A stretch of DNA of 64,000 bases. Origin: JAIBJN01 sp963775625 (lineage in GTDB: Bacteria > Actinomycetota > Thermoleophilia > Gaiellales > Gaiellaceae). The stretch covers positions 1 to 64,000 of the forward strand of contig CAVZJM010000004.1 in the NCBI GenBank assembly GCA_963775625.1, given 5' to 3'. The notes beneath the pieces were generated by a model. The model was not told the origin of the DNA and did not search any database. It saw only the letters and a program-made list of their open reading frames with translations. The position numbers and the translations under genes are program-made. How positions within the stretch are numbered: the first letter of the stretch is position 1; each line of letters starts with the position of its first letter. Below are positions 24,677-33,032 of the stretch, in pieces.

Positions 24677-25936
24677 CTAGGCGCCGAGCAAGGTCGCTCG
24701 TTCGTCGATGACTCGAACGATCTCGTCGATAACCGGTCGGTGCCAGCCCTCAGCAGTTGCGGCGGCGGCAACTGCGGTAGTGCATTCACGAGCGCGACTG
24801 GCAAGCGCTCGAAGGTCACGAACGAGCAGCGGCGCATTGACGGCGCAGTCGTCTGCCAGCTGACGCCACGATTCCTCGGTGAGGGCGCTCGGTTCCTCCT
24901 CGCCGCCGATCAGCATCGCCATTCTCGGCGTGACGTCATAGACCGCGGTGCAGACGATGTCGTAGAGCGGCGAGAGCCGCGCGCCCGCAACAGGGTCGTA
25001 GAGCAAGGCGAAATTCTTCCCGTGAGCGTCGCTGTTACCGACGAGGAAGTTGATCGCCACAGCACGGAGGAGCGCGTTGATGTCAGCGGCCGGAGCGGCG
25101 CTGACGTCTCGGAGCGCGGTGACGATGCCCGCGATTGACGGGCCGCCCTCCGCCTCGTACTTCGACGCCGGGAGAACCCCAAGGGCCTGGCAGAAGTCCT
25201 CTTGATGGATGCGAACGATGCGCATGTCGTCGGTCAGCGTGCGGTCGAAGCGCTCGACGACCAGGCAGCTTGTGTTCCCGATTTCGGCAGTTTCAGACGT
25301 CTCTGTTGCGAGGCCGCAGCAGCGCGCGACCCTCAGGCAGAAGGCTTCGTTTGCGGCGATGTCGGTCCAGGCGGCGATGCTCGGCTTGATGATGTGCGTG
25401 CTCGGTGCGCCGCCGAGCGGCTGACCGAACCGGCCGTTGAGCGCTCGGGTCACGATCAGCTTCTGTTGAACGCCACCCAGGCTGACGCGTACGTCGGTGC
25501 CGCCGCCGAGGGGATGCGTGGGAAGGTTGGCCAGCGCCTCGGCGAGCTCCTCGTCCGAGAGCCAGCGCACCGCGGACGTGTCCGTCGCGGCGAGCTCCTG
25601 CCCCTCAGGGACGATCATGACGGCGCCCGCGCACTCGGCGCCGATCTCGGCGAGCAGGCCGAAGGCGTTCTGTACGCTGACCCCCCGCTCGCGCGCTACC
25701 TGCTCGCGGACGGGCCCCTCGGGCAGGAGTCCTTCGAAAAACGGGCGGGTTGCGCTGTTTTGGAAGCGGGCGGCTTGAACGGGCAGCGACGCCGACAGGA
25801 GAAGTCTGCCTGCGGACTCTTCGGCGACGGCCGGGTCGTACTCGAATGCCAAGCGACCCGAGCCGGGCCGATAGAGCTTGCCGACATGCGCGCCGGCTAG
25901 GTAGACATCGAGAGCGCGAAGCGTCGACGCTGGCAT
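24677..25936 (-). CDS. hipA: HipA family serine/threonine kinase toxin
   Basis: About 419 residues with a full HipA layout. The N-terminal domain (YLAGAHVGKLYRP...FFEGLLPEGPVRE) is followed by the P-loop region RVSLGGVQQKL, the STHIIKPS nucleotide-binding strand and VERFDR. The catalytic VGNSDAHGKNFALLYD and the metal-binding SPLYDIV complete the kinase core. E. coli HipA phosphorylates glutamyl-tRNA synthetase and causes persistence; the target here is unknown. ATG 25936 lies four bases after the hipB stop, so the pair is translationally coupled. Confidence 0.92.
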   Translation of the reverse strand: MPASTLRALDVYLAGAHVGKLYRPGSGRLAFEYDPAVAEESAGRLLLSASLPVQAARFQNSATRPFFEGLLPEGPVREQVARERGVSVQNAFGLLAEIGAECAGAVMIVPEGQELAATDTSAVRWLSDEELAEALANLPTHPLGGGTDVRVSLGGVQQKLIVTRALNGRFGQPLGGAPSTHIIKPSIAAWTDIAANEAFCLRVARCCGLATETSETAEIGNTSCLVVERFDRTLTDDMRIVRIHQEDFCQALGVLPASKYEAEGGPSIAGIVTALRDVSAAPAADINALLRAVAINFLVGNSDAHGKNFALLYDPVAGARLSPLYDIVCTAVYDVTPRMAMLIGGEEEPSALTEESWRQLADDCAVNAPLLVRDLRALASRARECTTAVAAAATAEGWHRPVIDEIVRVIDERATLLGA

Positions 25937-25940
25937 TTCA

Positions 25941-26186
25941 TCACTGCTGGCGGTGGCCGGTCTGGCTGCCGTGCCTTGACCGTAGGTCAATCGTCAGACC
26001 GAGCGCGTTGAGTACCCGCTCGAGGACATCGAGTCTCGTCGTCGGCTTCGCGGCCTCGATCTGGTGAATCGAGCGAACGCTGACGCCGGCCGCGAGAGCG
26101 AGCTCGTCCTGGCGCAACTGCTGTTCGTGACGCGCCTGGCGTACCTCGGCGGCGATGAGAGCAGCGAGGCGGGCTTCCGAATGCAT
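25941..26186 (-). CDS. hipB: HipB-like XRE-family antitoxin
   Basis: 81 residues. A helix-turn-helix of Xre type reads VRQARHEQQLRQDELALAAG then SVRSIHQIEAAKPTTRLDVL. The C-terminal tail (LTIDLRSRHGSQTGHRQQ) would pack against HipA. The ATG at 26186 overlaps the first of three palindromic operators. A TAATAT -10 lies eight bases upstream, so the mRNA is probably leaderless and repressed by the HipBA complex. Confidence 0.9.
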   Translation of the reverse strand: MHSEARLAALIAAEVRQARHEQQLRQDELALAAGVSVRSIHQIEAAKPTTRLDVLERVLNALGLTIDLRSRHGSQTGHRQQ

Positions 26187-26293
26187 GATCGTGCATATTA
26201 GCGTCTCACACGAGGCTCAGCCCGGCGCTGTGCACGATCGTGCATATTGGCGTGGAAAGGACGGGTTTCCCACCAAATGTGCGCGATCGTGCA
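26182..26293 (-). promoter_or_regulatory. hipBA promoter with three evenly spaced palindromic operators
   Basis: The palindrome TGCACGATCGTGCA (26231-26244) has two single-mismatch relatives, at 26182-26195 (TGCATGATCGTGCA) and 26280-26293 (TGCGCGATCGTGCA). Start-to-start distances are exactly 49 bp in both cases. The first overlaps the hipB start codon. A TAATAT -10 (26195-26200 read on the minus strand) lies between start and operator; no good -35 is seen, in line with tight control. Confidence 0.7.
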
Positions 26294-26339
26294 TCCTTCG
26301 AAGGCGCTCAGCGTTCGTGACGGTGCCTCGCTGTCGGGC

Positions 26340-27353
26340 TCACTCCCCGCCCATGGCGGCGTAGACGATCTCGTAGGCCCGGATCGCGTCCTTCGACGAC
26401 TGCGCCTCGCGGAGGGCGGCGTCGTCGATCCGCGCGGCGATCCCGTCGATGAAGCGCCACTGCAGCACGCTCCGGCGCACGACCGCCACGGCGTCCTCGG
26501 TGTACGGGTAGAGGTCGAAGCCGAGCCGCTCGCCGTTCTCGCCGTAGCCCGCCCGCCGCAGCTCGAGCGCGAGCTCGAGCGTCTCCATGAAGGCAGTCGC
26601 GCCGACCATGTTGTCGTCGTCGAAGTCCCCCCAGCCCGAGTTGGCGTGCTGGTGGCCCAGGAGCCCTTCCGCTGCAAGCAGGGCGGCGTACTCCGCGAGG
26701 CTCTCCCGATTCATGAGCAGGTGCTGCCAGTCCATGTTGACCTTCACGTTGGTGAGCCCCTGCTCGCGGAGCTTGTGGATCACGTGGAGCGTCATGCCGA
26801 GATTGCGCATGAGGATCTTCATCGCCGGCTCGGAGTTCTTGTGCTCCAGGAAGAGCAGGATCCCGCGGTCGGCGCAGCGCTGCGCGGCCTCGCCGATCCC
26901 CTCCACGAGCCAGGCCCAGCTCTCCTTGTACGGGGCCTGGAACGGGTAGTTGTAGCCCTCGATCCCCGGCCAGATGATGAAGTGCGCGCCGAGCTCGCCG
27001 GCGAAGTCGATCGCGGCGGTCGTGCGACGCAGCGCCTCCGCGCGGGTCGCGTCGTCGGGAGAGACAAGGCCGCCGCGGCCGAAGCGCGGGTCGAGATGGA
27101 GGCCGGTAGCCATGCAGTACACGTCGTGTCCGTCGAGCGCGTCGCGGACCTCGTCGAGGTTGTCCTCGTTGAGCTCCTGCGGGTAGTGGAACTCGTAGCC
27201 GTCGATCATGTCGCCGAGCCCTTCGACGGCCCGGCGCACCCGCTGGGCGGTCGTCTCGCCGGCGTACTCGGGCTTGTACCCGCCGGGAACGAAGCGTGTG
27301 ATCATCGACCCGAGGGCCCAGATGCCGAGGCTCGTCTTCAGTCCGTTGCTCAT
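26340..27353 (-). CDS. Xylose-isomerase-like TIM-barrel sugar isomerase/epimerase
   Basis: 337 residues. The TIM-barrel metal site is suggested by HFIIWPGIEGYNYPF, LFLEHKN (Glu), KVNMDWQHLLMN (Asp/His) and GHQHANSGWGDFDDDN (His/Asp). These are the positions of the divalent-metal ligands in the AP_endonuclease_2/xylose isomerase group. The substrate is not identifiable. It is co-transcribed with the VOC gene by an ATGA overlap and diverges from livH, sharing the DeoR-like repeat region. It therefore probably belongs to the same catabolic unit. Confidence 0.8.
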   Translation of the reverse strand: MSNGLKTSLGIWALGSMITRFVPGGYKPEYAGETTAQRVRRAVEGLGDMIDGYEFHYPQELNEDNLDEVRDALDGHDVYCMATGLHLDPRFGRGGLVSPDDATRAEALRRTTAAIDFAGELGAHFIIWPGIEGYNYPFQAPYKESWAWLVEGIGEAAQRCADRGILLFLEHKNSEPAMKILMRNLGMTLHVIHKLREQGLTNVKVNMDWQHLLMNRESLAEYAALLAAEGLLGHQHANSGWGDFDDDNMVGATAFMETLELALELRRAGYGENGERLGFDLYPYTEDAVAVVRRSVLQWRFIDGIAARIDDAALREAQSSKDAIRAYEIVYAAMGGE

Positions 27354-27742
27354 GTGCGGTAGTCCCCCAGGATCGTGGTGAGCTCGATGAGGTTGCCGAA
27401 CGGATCGCGGCAGAAGAAGCGTGGCCGATTCGGGATCGCCGTCTCGTCGATCGTCTCGACCCCGGCGTCCTCCAGCTTCACCCGCCAGTCATCGAGGTCG
27501 TCGACCTCGAGGCAGAAGTGTCGTTGGGCGCCGAAGTCCGGCGGCACCGGATCGGGAAGGAAGTGGAGCTCGAAGTCGGGCGGTCCCGCCTCGAACCAGA
27601 CCAGCGCCTGGTCGACAAGAGAGTCCGGAACCGGCTTCTCGACGAGGCCGAGCACGTCGCCGTAGAAGGCGCGGACGTCGTCCTGCCGCCCGCGCGGGTA
27701 GGGCGTCGAGACGTGTTGGAGACGCCTGACCGCGCTTGCCAC
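27350..27742 (-). CDS. VOC (glyoxalase/bleomycin-resistance) family protein
   Basis: About 130 residues of one vicinal-oxygen-chelate module: LQHVSTPYPRGRQDDVRAFYGDVLGL at the start, HFCLEVDDLDDWRVKLEDAG in the middle and RFFCRDPFGNLIELT at the end, where the metal-ligand Glu sits. Its His (HFCLEVDD) and Glu support metal binding. The reaction is unknown; a lyase or isomerase step in the neighbouring sugar pathway is possible. GTG 27742 is a likely start; a longer one at 27772 exists. The stop overlaps the next gene. Confidence 0.75.
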   Translation of the reverse strand: MASAVRRLQHVSTPYPRGRQDDVRAFYGDVLGLVEKPVPDSLVDQALVWFEAGPPDFELHFLPDPVPPDFGAQRHFCLEVDDLDDWRVKLEDAGVETIDETAIPNRPRFFCRDPFGNLIELTTILGDYRT

Positions 27743-27761
27743 GCGGCGCAGTCTAACGCCG

Positions 27762-27830
27762 TTGACTCCCATGCTTCAGCCTGTTACGTTCGCGCTTCAA
27801 AACCGTTCATGTTCCTTCAAAAGCGATCAT
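27762..27830 (+). promoter_or_regulatory. Promoter and tandem DeoR-type repeats upstream of livH
   Basis: TTGACT at 27762-27767 with a 17-base spacer leads to TACGTT (TAnnnT-type -10) at 27785-27790. Two 16-bp direct repeats, CTTCAAAACCGTTCAT at 27795-27810 and CTTCAAAAGCGATCAT at 27815-27830, start exactly 20 bp apart. A degenerate third (CTTCAGCCTGTTACGT) starts at 27774. Such phased TTCAAAA-nCG repeats are typical of DeoR-family operators. The DeoR regulator at 39988 is the natural candidate. Confidence 0.6.
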
Positions 27831-27858
27831 TCTGCGCCAGCTGGGGGGAGCGGCTCAC

Positions 27859-28929
27859 GTGAGCGGGCAGACTGCGACCGCCGCGGATCTGGGCCGGCGC
27901 CTGCGGCTCACGGGCCTGCCGCCCGGGGCGCTCGCGCTTCGGGTCGGCGTCGCGCTCGTCATCGCCTTCGTGGCGGTCTGGGTGGCTTACAAGGCGTACG
28001 GCGACCCCCGCACGTTCGTCATCGTGGGCCTCAACGGCCTCACGCTCGCCGGCCTCTACTTCGTGGTGGCGAGCGGCTTCACGCTCATCTTCGGGCTCAT
28101 GCGGGTGGTCAACATGGCCCACGGCTCCCTGTACATGCTGGCCGGCTTCTTCGCGCTCGAGCTCCAGACGACCCTCACCGGCGGCGAGGCGACGTCGGCC
28201 TTCGGGTCGTCCGAGGCGGGTCTCGGGGACTGGCTGATCCCGCTAGTCGTTGCCTGCCTGGCCGTCGGCGCGATCGGCCTCGTGATGCAGCAGCTCTTCC
28301 TGCGCTGGAACCAGGGGCAGGAGCTGCGTCAGGCGCTGATCACGATCGCCATCGGCATCATCATCGCCGACCAGACCCTGGCCCACTTCGGCGGCATCGC
28401 AGAGTCGCTGGCAGCGCCGGACGTCTTCCCCGACAGCGTCGACCTCCCGTTCTCCAACCTCACGTATCCCTTCTTCCGCATCTTCGTCCTCCTCGTCGCG
28501 ATCGCCGTCGGCCTTGCCCTCTGGGCGATGATCCAGCGCACGCGCTTCGGCATGATCGTGCGCGCCGGCGTCGACGATCGGCAGATGGTCTCGGCGCTCG
28601 GCATCAACATCCAGCTCGTCTTTGCGAGCGCGTTCTTCCTGGGCGCGGTGCTCGCAGGGCTGGGCGGCGTCCTCGGCGGGACGATGATCTCGGTCGACAA
28701 GGCCAACGACACGCAGTACCTGCTGATCTCGCTCATCGTCGTGATCATCGGCGGGATGGGGAGCCTCGCCGGCGCGGCGATCGGGGCCCTCGCCCTCGGG
28801 CTGGTCGACTCCTTCGGCGACGTCTATCTGCCGGCGGGCTACACGAACTACTCGATCCTCCTCATCTTCGGGCTGCTCGTGCTCGTCCTCGCGATACGGC
28901 CTCAGGGGCTCCTCGGGAGACCCGGGTGA
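27859..28929 (+). CDS. livH: Branched-chain-type (HAAT) ABC transporter permease LivH
   Basis: 356 residues with about eight membrane helices. GFTLIFGLMRVVNMAHGSLYMLAGFFA and the C-terminal ISLIVVIIGGMGSLAGAAIGALALG are the LivH/BPD_transp_2 signatures. It forms half of the membrane channel of a hydrophobic-amino-acid-type importer; in catabolic clusters this class also carries other small solutes such as sugars, polyols and urea-like compounds. GTG 27859 begins the first gene of the plus-strand operon. The stop overlaps the livM GTG. Confidence 0.9.
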   Translation: MSGQTATAADLGRRLRLTGLPPGALALRVGVALVIAFVAVWVAYKAYGDPRTFVIVGLNGLTLAGLYFVVASGFTLIFGLMRVVNMAHGSLYMLAGFFALELQTTLTGGEATSAFGSSEAGLGDWLIPLVVACLAVGAIGLVMQQLFLRWNQGQELRQALITIAIGIIIADQTLAHFGGIAESLAAPDVFPDSVDLPFSNLTYPFFRIFVLLVAIAVGLALWAMIQRTRFGMIVRAGVDDRQMVSALGINIQLVFASAFFLGAVLAGLGGVLGGTMISVDKANDTQYLLISLIVVIIGGMGSLAGAAIGALALGLVDSFGDVYLPAGYTNYSILLIFGLLVLVLAIRPQGLLGRPG

Positions 28930-29993
28930 ACCGGTCCGCCCTGAACGTGGAGCGCGTCCTCTGGTGGGGGCCAGGGCTTGTGTTCGTGCTCGTCCTCGCG
29001 GTCGCGCCGCTGCTCTTCACCGACTTCTACCTGAGCCAGGTGATCACGAAGGCGCTCTGGCTCGGAATCGCGGCAGCCAGCCTGATCTTCCTCGCCGCCT
29101 ATGTCGGGATGGTCTCGCTCGGCCAGGTGGCGCTGTACGGGATCGCCGGCTTCACGATGGCCAATCTCGTCGCGGCCAACGGCGGCTCGCCGATTGCATG
29201 GGGCCCGTGGCCGGCCACCCTCGGGGGCATCCTCGCCGCGGTCGGCGCCGGCCTCTTCATCGGCGCGATCGCGAGCCGCAGCTACGGGATCTACTTCCTC
29301 ATGATCACGCTCGCCGTTGGCGTTCTCACCTTCTACTTCTTCGCCCAGGTGACCCAGCTCTCCGGCTTCGGCGGCGTCAACAACGTCACCCGCCCGGGCA
29401 TCGTCTCGAACCCCGTCAGGGATCCCCAGAACCTCTTCTACATCGCGCTCGCCGCTTCGGCCGCGGTGTACCTCTTCGTCCGCTACCTCGCGCGCACCCC
29501 CTTCGGCCTCGCGCTCCAGGGCGTCCGGGACGACCCGTCCCGCATGCGCGCGCTCGGGTACAACGTGCCGCTCCTGCGCATGCTCGCGTTCGGCCTCGGG
29601 GCGCTGATCGCCTCGTTCGCGGGGATTCTCTCCGTGTGGTGGAACACCCGGATCTCGCCCGGCTCGATCGATCTCACACGCACGATCGACGTGCTGGTCA
29701 TCGCGGTGATCGGAGGGCTCTACCGGCTGGAAGGGGCGTGGTTAGGGGCGTTCGTGTTCGTGGCCCTGGACAACTGGACCCGGGGCCTCGACATCGTCGG
29801 CCAGCGATTCAACACCGTGGTCGGGGCGATCTTCCTCGCCATCGTCCTCGTGTCACCGGGAGGGCTGATGGGGATCTGGCAGTCGATCACCGACTTTCTT
29901 GCGAGCCGACTCTCGGGCAGGCCCCCGGCACAGCCCTCGGCGGGCCCGGGGGCCGAGGCCCGACCGGCGTCGGACAGTCCACAGCCGTCATGA
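28926..29993 (+). CDS. livM: Branched-chain-type ABC transporter permease LivM
   Basis: About 355 residues. AAYVGMVSLGQVALYGIAGF is the LivM helix signature and LARTPFGLALQGVRDDPSRMRALGYN is the cytoplasmic EAA-like coupling loop. The C-terminal tail is Pro/Ala-rich. The GTG start shares two bases with the livH stop (GTGA), so translation is coupled. With LivH it makes the heterodimeric channel. Confidence 0.9.
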   Translation: MNRSALNVERVLWWGPGLVFVLVLAVAPLLFTDFYLSQVITKALWLGIAAASLIFLAAYVGMVSLGQVALYGIAGFTMANLVAANGGSPIAWGPWPATLGGILAAVGAGLFIGAIASRSYGIYFLMITLAVGVLTFYFFAQVTQLSGFGGVNNVTRPGIVSNPVRDPQNLFYIALAASAAVYLFVRYLARTPFGLALQGVRDDPSRMRALGYNVPLLRMLAFGLGALIASFAGILSVWWNTRISPGSIDLTRTIDVLVIAVIGGLYRLEGAWLGAFVFVALDNWTRGLDIVGQRFNTVVGAIFLAIVLVSPGGLMGIWQSITDFLASRLSGRPPAQPSAGPGAEARPASDSPQPS

Positions 29994-30087
29994 CGGAGAA
30001 GGGAGGAACCACGCGCGCCAACCGCTCGATGGGAACCCCGGCCGGCAACCGGGCGTTCGGATGGATCCAACAGGAGGAGAGGTAGGA

Positions 30088-31503
30088 ATGAGAGTTTCCA
30101 CCCAGGGCGGGAGGGCTCGGTTCTGGGCCTTGCTCGCCGTGCTCGTGCTCGTCTTCGCGGGCACCCTCGCAGCCTGCGGGGGCGACGACGATGACGGTGA
30201 GGAGGCGACTCCGACCGACACCGGCGCGACGGACGGCGAAGCGACCGGAGAGCCCATCAAGATCGGCGTCTTCGCGAACAACGAGGGCGCGTTCGCGCCC
30301 TTCGAAGGGCAAACCTGGGGCGGAGCGATGCTCCCGCTGATCAACCGCGGAGCCACCCCTGTCAGCGGCGACTCGACCGAAGGCGTCGAGAACGCAGTGA
30401 TCGCCGGACACCCCGTCGAGATCGTCTACGGCGGCTCGGACTCGACCCCGGACAAGGCGGTCGAGGAGGCCCGGCGGCTGGTCGAGCAGGAGCAGGTCGA
30501 CATCCTGGTCGGGCCGCTCTCGGGGAGCGAGGGCATCGCCGTCGCCGAGTACTCCAAGGAGCAGCCGGGAGTCACGTTCGTGAACGGCATCTCGGGCGCG
30601 CAGGACACGACGCTCAAGGTCCGCTCTCCGAACTTCTTCCGCTTCCACAACGACGGCACCCAGTGGACGGCCGGCCTGGGCAACTACGCCTACAACGAGC
30701 TCGGCTGGCGGAACGTCGTCACAATCGGAGACGACTACGACTTCCCGTATTCGCAGATCGCCGGCTTCGTGGCCGAGTTCTGCTCGATCGGTGGGAACGT
30801 CACCGAGCGGCTGTGGCCGCCGCTGGGCGAGGAGGACTACTCCTCGTACATCACGCAGATCCCCGAGGACGTCGACGGCTTCTTCATGGGCGTCGGCGGC
30901 ACCGGGACCGTTGCGTTCGTGAAGCAGTACGGGCAGCTGCGCGGCAACCTCTCCGACAAGATCATGGGCGGCATCTTCATGACCGACCCCGTGATCCTCG
31001 AGGAGCTCGGAGATCAGGTCGTCGGAGTCGTGACGGCCGGCATGACGGCCGGCGACTCGCAGGAGCCTGCCTACGTCGAGTACACCGAGCAGATCGCCGA
31101 GGCCTATCCGGAGCTCGAAGGAACCGGCTCGAGCGTGTTCTTCTACGGCTACTACACGGCGATGGAGGCGATCGCGCAGGCGCTCGAGCAGGTCGAAGGC
31201 GACCTCTCGGACGATCATGCGGCCTTCAACGACGCGCTTGCGGGTCTGACCCTGGAGGCTCCACTCGGGCCGATCACGCTCGACGAGAACCGCCAGGCGA
31301 TCATGGACAACTTCCTGCAGCAGATCGTCGACGACCAGACCGGTGACGGCGTCCCCGACGTGCAGACACTGGCCACGATCCCCGAGGTCGACCAGACGTT
31401 CGCGGGCGCGTTCAGCCCGGAGACGCCCTCGCCCGACCGGGAAAACCCTGAGTGCGTGGAGGGAACGCCGCCTCCGTGGACGGATCAGGGCGGAGGGGGC
31501 TAG
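30088..31503 (+). CDS. livK: ABC transporter substrate-binding lipoprotein (LivK/Peripla_BP_6 type)
   Basis: About 471 residues. A signal segment ends in LAACGG (lipobox Cys), then an acidic linker precedes the periplasmic-binding fold: IKIGVFANNEGAFAPFEGQTWGG, DILVGPLSGSEGIAVAEYS and VVTIGDDYDFPYSQIAGF. It captures the unknown substrate outside the membrane. The position between the permease and ATPase genes is usual for Liv-type operons. ATG 30088 has AGGAGGAGAGG just upstream, the strongest RBS of the operon, fitting high expression of a receptor. Confidence 0.9.
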   Translation: MRVSTQGGRARFWALLAVLVLVFAGTLAACGGDDDDGEEATPTDTGATDGEATGEPIKIGVFANNEGAFAPFEGQTWGGAMLPLINRGATPVSGDSTEGVENAVIAGHPVEIVYGGSDSTPDKAVEEARRLVEQEQVDILVGPLSGSEGIAVAEYSKEQPGVTFVNGISGAQDTTLKVRSPNFFRFHNDGTQWTAGLGNYAYNELGWRNVVTIGDDYDFPYSQIAGFVAEFCSIGGNVTERLWPPLGEEDYSSYITQIPEDVDGFFMGVGGTGTVAFVKQYGQLRGNLSDKIMGGIFMTDPVILEELGDQVVGVVTAGMTAGDSQEPAYVEYTEQIAEAYPELEGTGSSVFFYGYYTAMEAIAQALEQVEGDLSDDHAAFNDALAGLTLEAPLGPITLDENRQAIMDNFLQQIVDDQTGDGVPDVQTLATIPEVDQTFAGAFSPETPSPDRENPECVEGTPPPWTDQGGGG

Positions 31504-31520
31504 GCGAGCCCGAACGAGCC

Positions 31521-32309
31521 GTGACCGTCGCAGCGACACAGCCCCAGAGCGCCGAGCCGATCGTCCGCCTCCGCGGCGTCGGCCGGCGCTTCGGGGGCGT
31601 CCACGCCGTTCGCGACGTGGACCTCGACGTCCAGCCCGGCGAGCGCCGGGCCCTGCTCGGCCCGAACGGCGCCGGCAAGACGACGCTCTTCAACGTCATC
31701 TCCGGTGAGTTTCCGCCGACGGGAGGAACCGTCGAGCTCTTCGGACGCGACGTCACGATGATGCCCGCTCGCAAGCGGGCGAGGCTCGGGCTCACCCGAA
31801 CCTTCCAGACCTCGCGACTCTTCCTCGGCCTGACGGTCGAGGACAACCTCTACCTGGCCGCGCTAGGCCCACGGGGCGGGCATCTCCGCCCCGTGCGCCT
31901 GCCCGGCCGCGACGGCGCCGTTCGCGAGCGTGCCCGTGAGCTCGCCGAGCGGATCGGGCTCAAGGATCAGCTCGGGACGGTGGTGGGATCGCTCTCGCAC
32001 GGCGAGCAACGCCAGCTCGAGGTGGGCGTCGCGCGCGCGTGCGACCCGAAGATCATGATGCTGGACGAACCGGCGTCAGGCCTCTCGCGCGGCGAGCGGA
32101 TCCTGCTGACGGACCTTCTGCTCTCGCTCGACCGAGACGTCACGCTCATCCTCATCGAGCACGACATGGACGTTGCGCTCACGGTGGCGGAGCAGGTGAC
32201 GATGATGCACGACGGGCGCGTGATCGTCGAGGGCACGCCGGCCGAGATCCGCGCCAACGAGCTGGTGCACGACCTCTACCTCGGGAGGCATCACTACGGA
32301 GATGAGTGA
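31521..32309 (+). CDS. livG: ABC transporter ATPase LivG
   Basis: About 262 residues. Walker A GPNGAGKTTL, Q-loop region TRTFQTSRLF, ABC signature LSHGEQRQLE and Walker B IMMLDEPASGL are all intact, with the LivG-specific RLGLTRTFQTSRLF and the C-terminal EGTPAEIRANELVHDLYLG. It powers import with LivF. GTG 31521 is the start with the full N-terminal strand; the gene overlaps livF by eight bases. Confidence 0.92.
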   Translation: MTVAATQPQSAEPIVRLRGVGRRFGGVHAVRDVDLDVQPGERRALLGPNGAGKTTLFNVISGEFPPTGGTVELFGRDVTMMPARKRARLGLTRTFQTSRLFLGLTVEDNLYLAALGPRGGHLRPVRLPGRDGAVRERARELAERIGLKDQLGTVVGSLSHGEQRQLEVGVARACDPKIMMLDEPASGLSRGERILLTDLLLSLDRDVTLILIEHDMDVALTVAEQVTMMHDGRVIVEGTPAEIRANELVHDLYLGRHHYGDE

Positions 32310-33027
32310 TCCCGTCCTCACCCTGGAGAAGGTCAATGCCTACTACGGGCGCGGGCAGGTCCTGCAGGACGTCAGCTTCGAGATGGGCCGCGAGCCGGTC
32401 GCCGTGATCGGCCGCAACGGCATGGGGAAGTCCACGCTCTGCCTCGCCATCATGGGTCTGATGGCGCACGCGGACGGCTCCGTCCGCTTCGAGGGGCAGG
32501 AGCTCATGGGCCGCGCCCCCTACAAGATCTCCGGCGCCGGCATCGGCTACGTGCCGCAGGGCCGGCGCCTCTTCCCCTCGCTCTCGACGGAGGAGCACAT
32601 CGACATGCTCGGCGCCGGCAACGGCGGCCGCTGGACGAAGGAGGCGATCTGGAAGCTGTTCCCGCGGCTCGCAGAGCGCCGCAAGATCAGCGGCGCCCAG
32701 CTCTCCGGAGGGGAGCAGCAGATGCTGGCGATCGCCCGCGCGCTCTACGGCAATCCCAAGCTTCTGATCATGGACGAGCCCTCCGAAGGTCTCGCGCCCG
32801 CGATCGTGGAGAGTCTCGTCGAGACGTGCCTGAACCTCGTCGAGGAGGGGGTCGGGCTCCTGCTGGTCGAGCAGAACCTCGGTGTCGCCACGTCGCTTGC
32901 CGAGCGGCAGCTCATCATGGTCGCCGGCGAGATCGCGACCGAGACGACCGCCGCCGCGCTTCTCGCCGACCCCGACGCTCAGCAGCGCTACCTCGGCGTC
33001 ACCCGCGTGGAAGGAGCGGTCGACTAG
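32302..33027 (+). CDS. livF: ABC transporter ATPase LivF
   Basis: 241 residues. Walker A GRNGMGKSTL, the LivF-type GIGYVPQGRRLFPSLSTEEH, signature LSGGEQQMLAIARAL and Walker B LLIMDEPSEGLAP are intact. Together with LivG it forms the ATPase pair. The stop is five bases before the first UPF0261 gene, so the transporter and the enzymes that follow appear to be one transcript. Confidence 0.92.
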   Translation: MSDPVLTLEKVNAYYGRGQVLQDVSFEMGREPVAVIGRNGMGKSTLCLAIMGLMAHADGSVRFEGQELMGRAPYKISGAGIGYVPQGRRLFPSLSTEEHIDMLGAGNGGRWTKEAIWKLFPRLAERRKISGAQLSGGEQQMLAIARALYGNPKLLIMDEPSEGLAPAIVESLVETCLNLVEEGVGLLLVEQNLGVATSLAERQLIMVAGEIATETTAAALLADPDAQQRYLGVTRVEGAVD

Positions 33028-33032
33028 ACATC

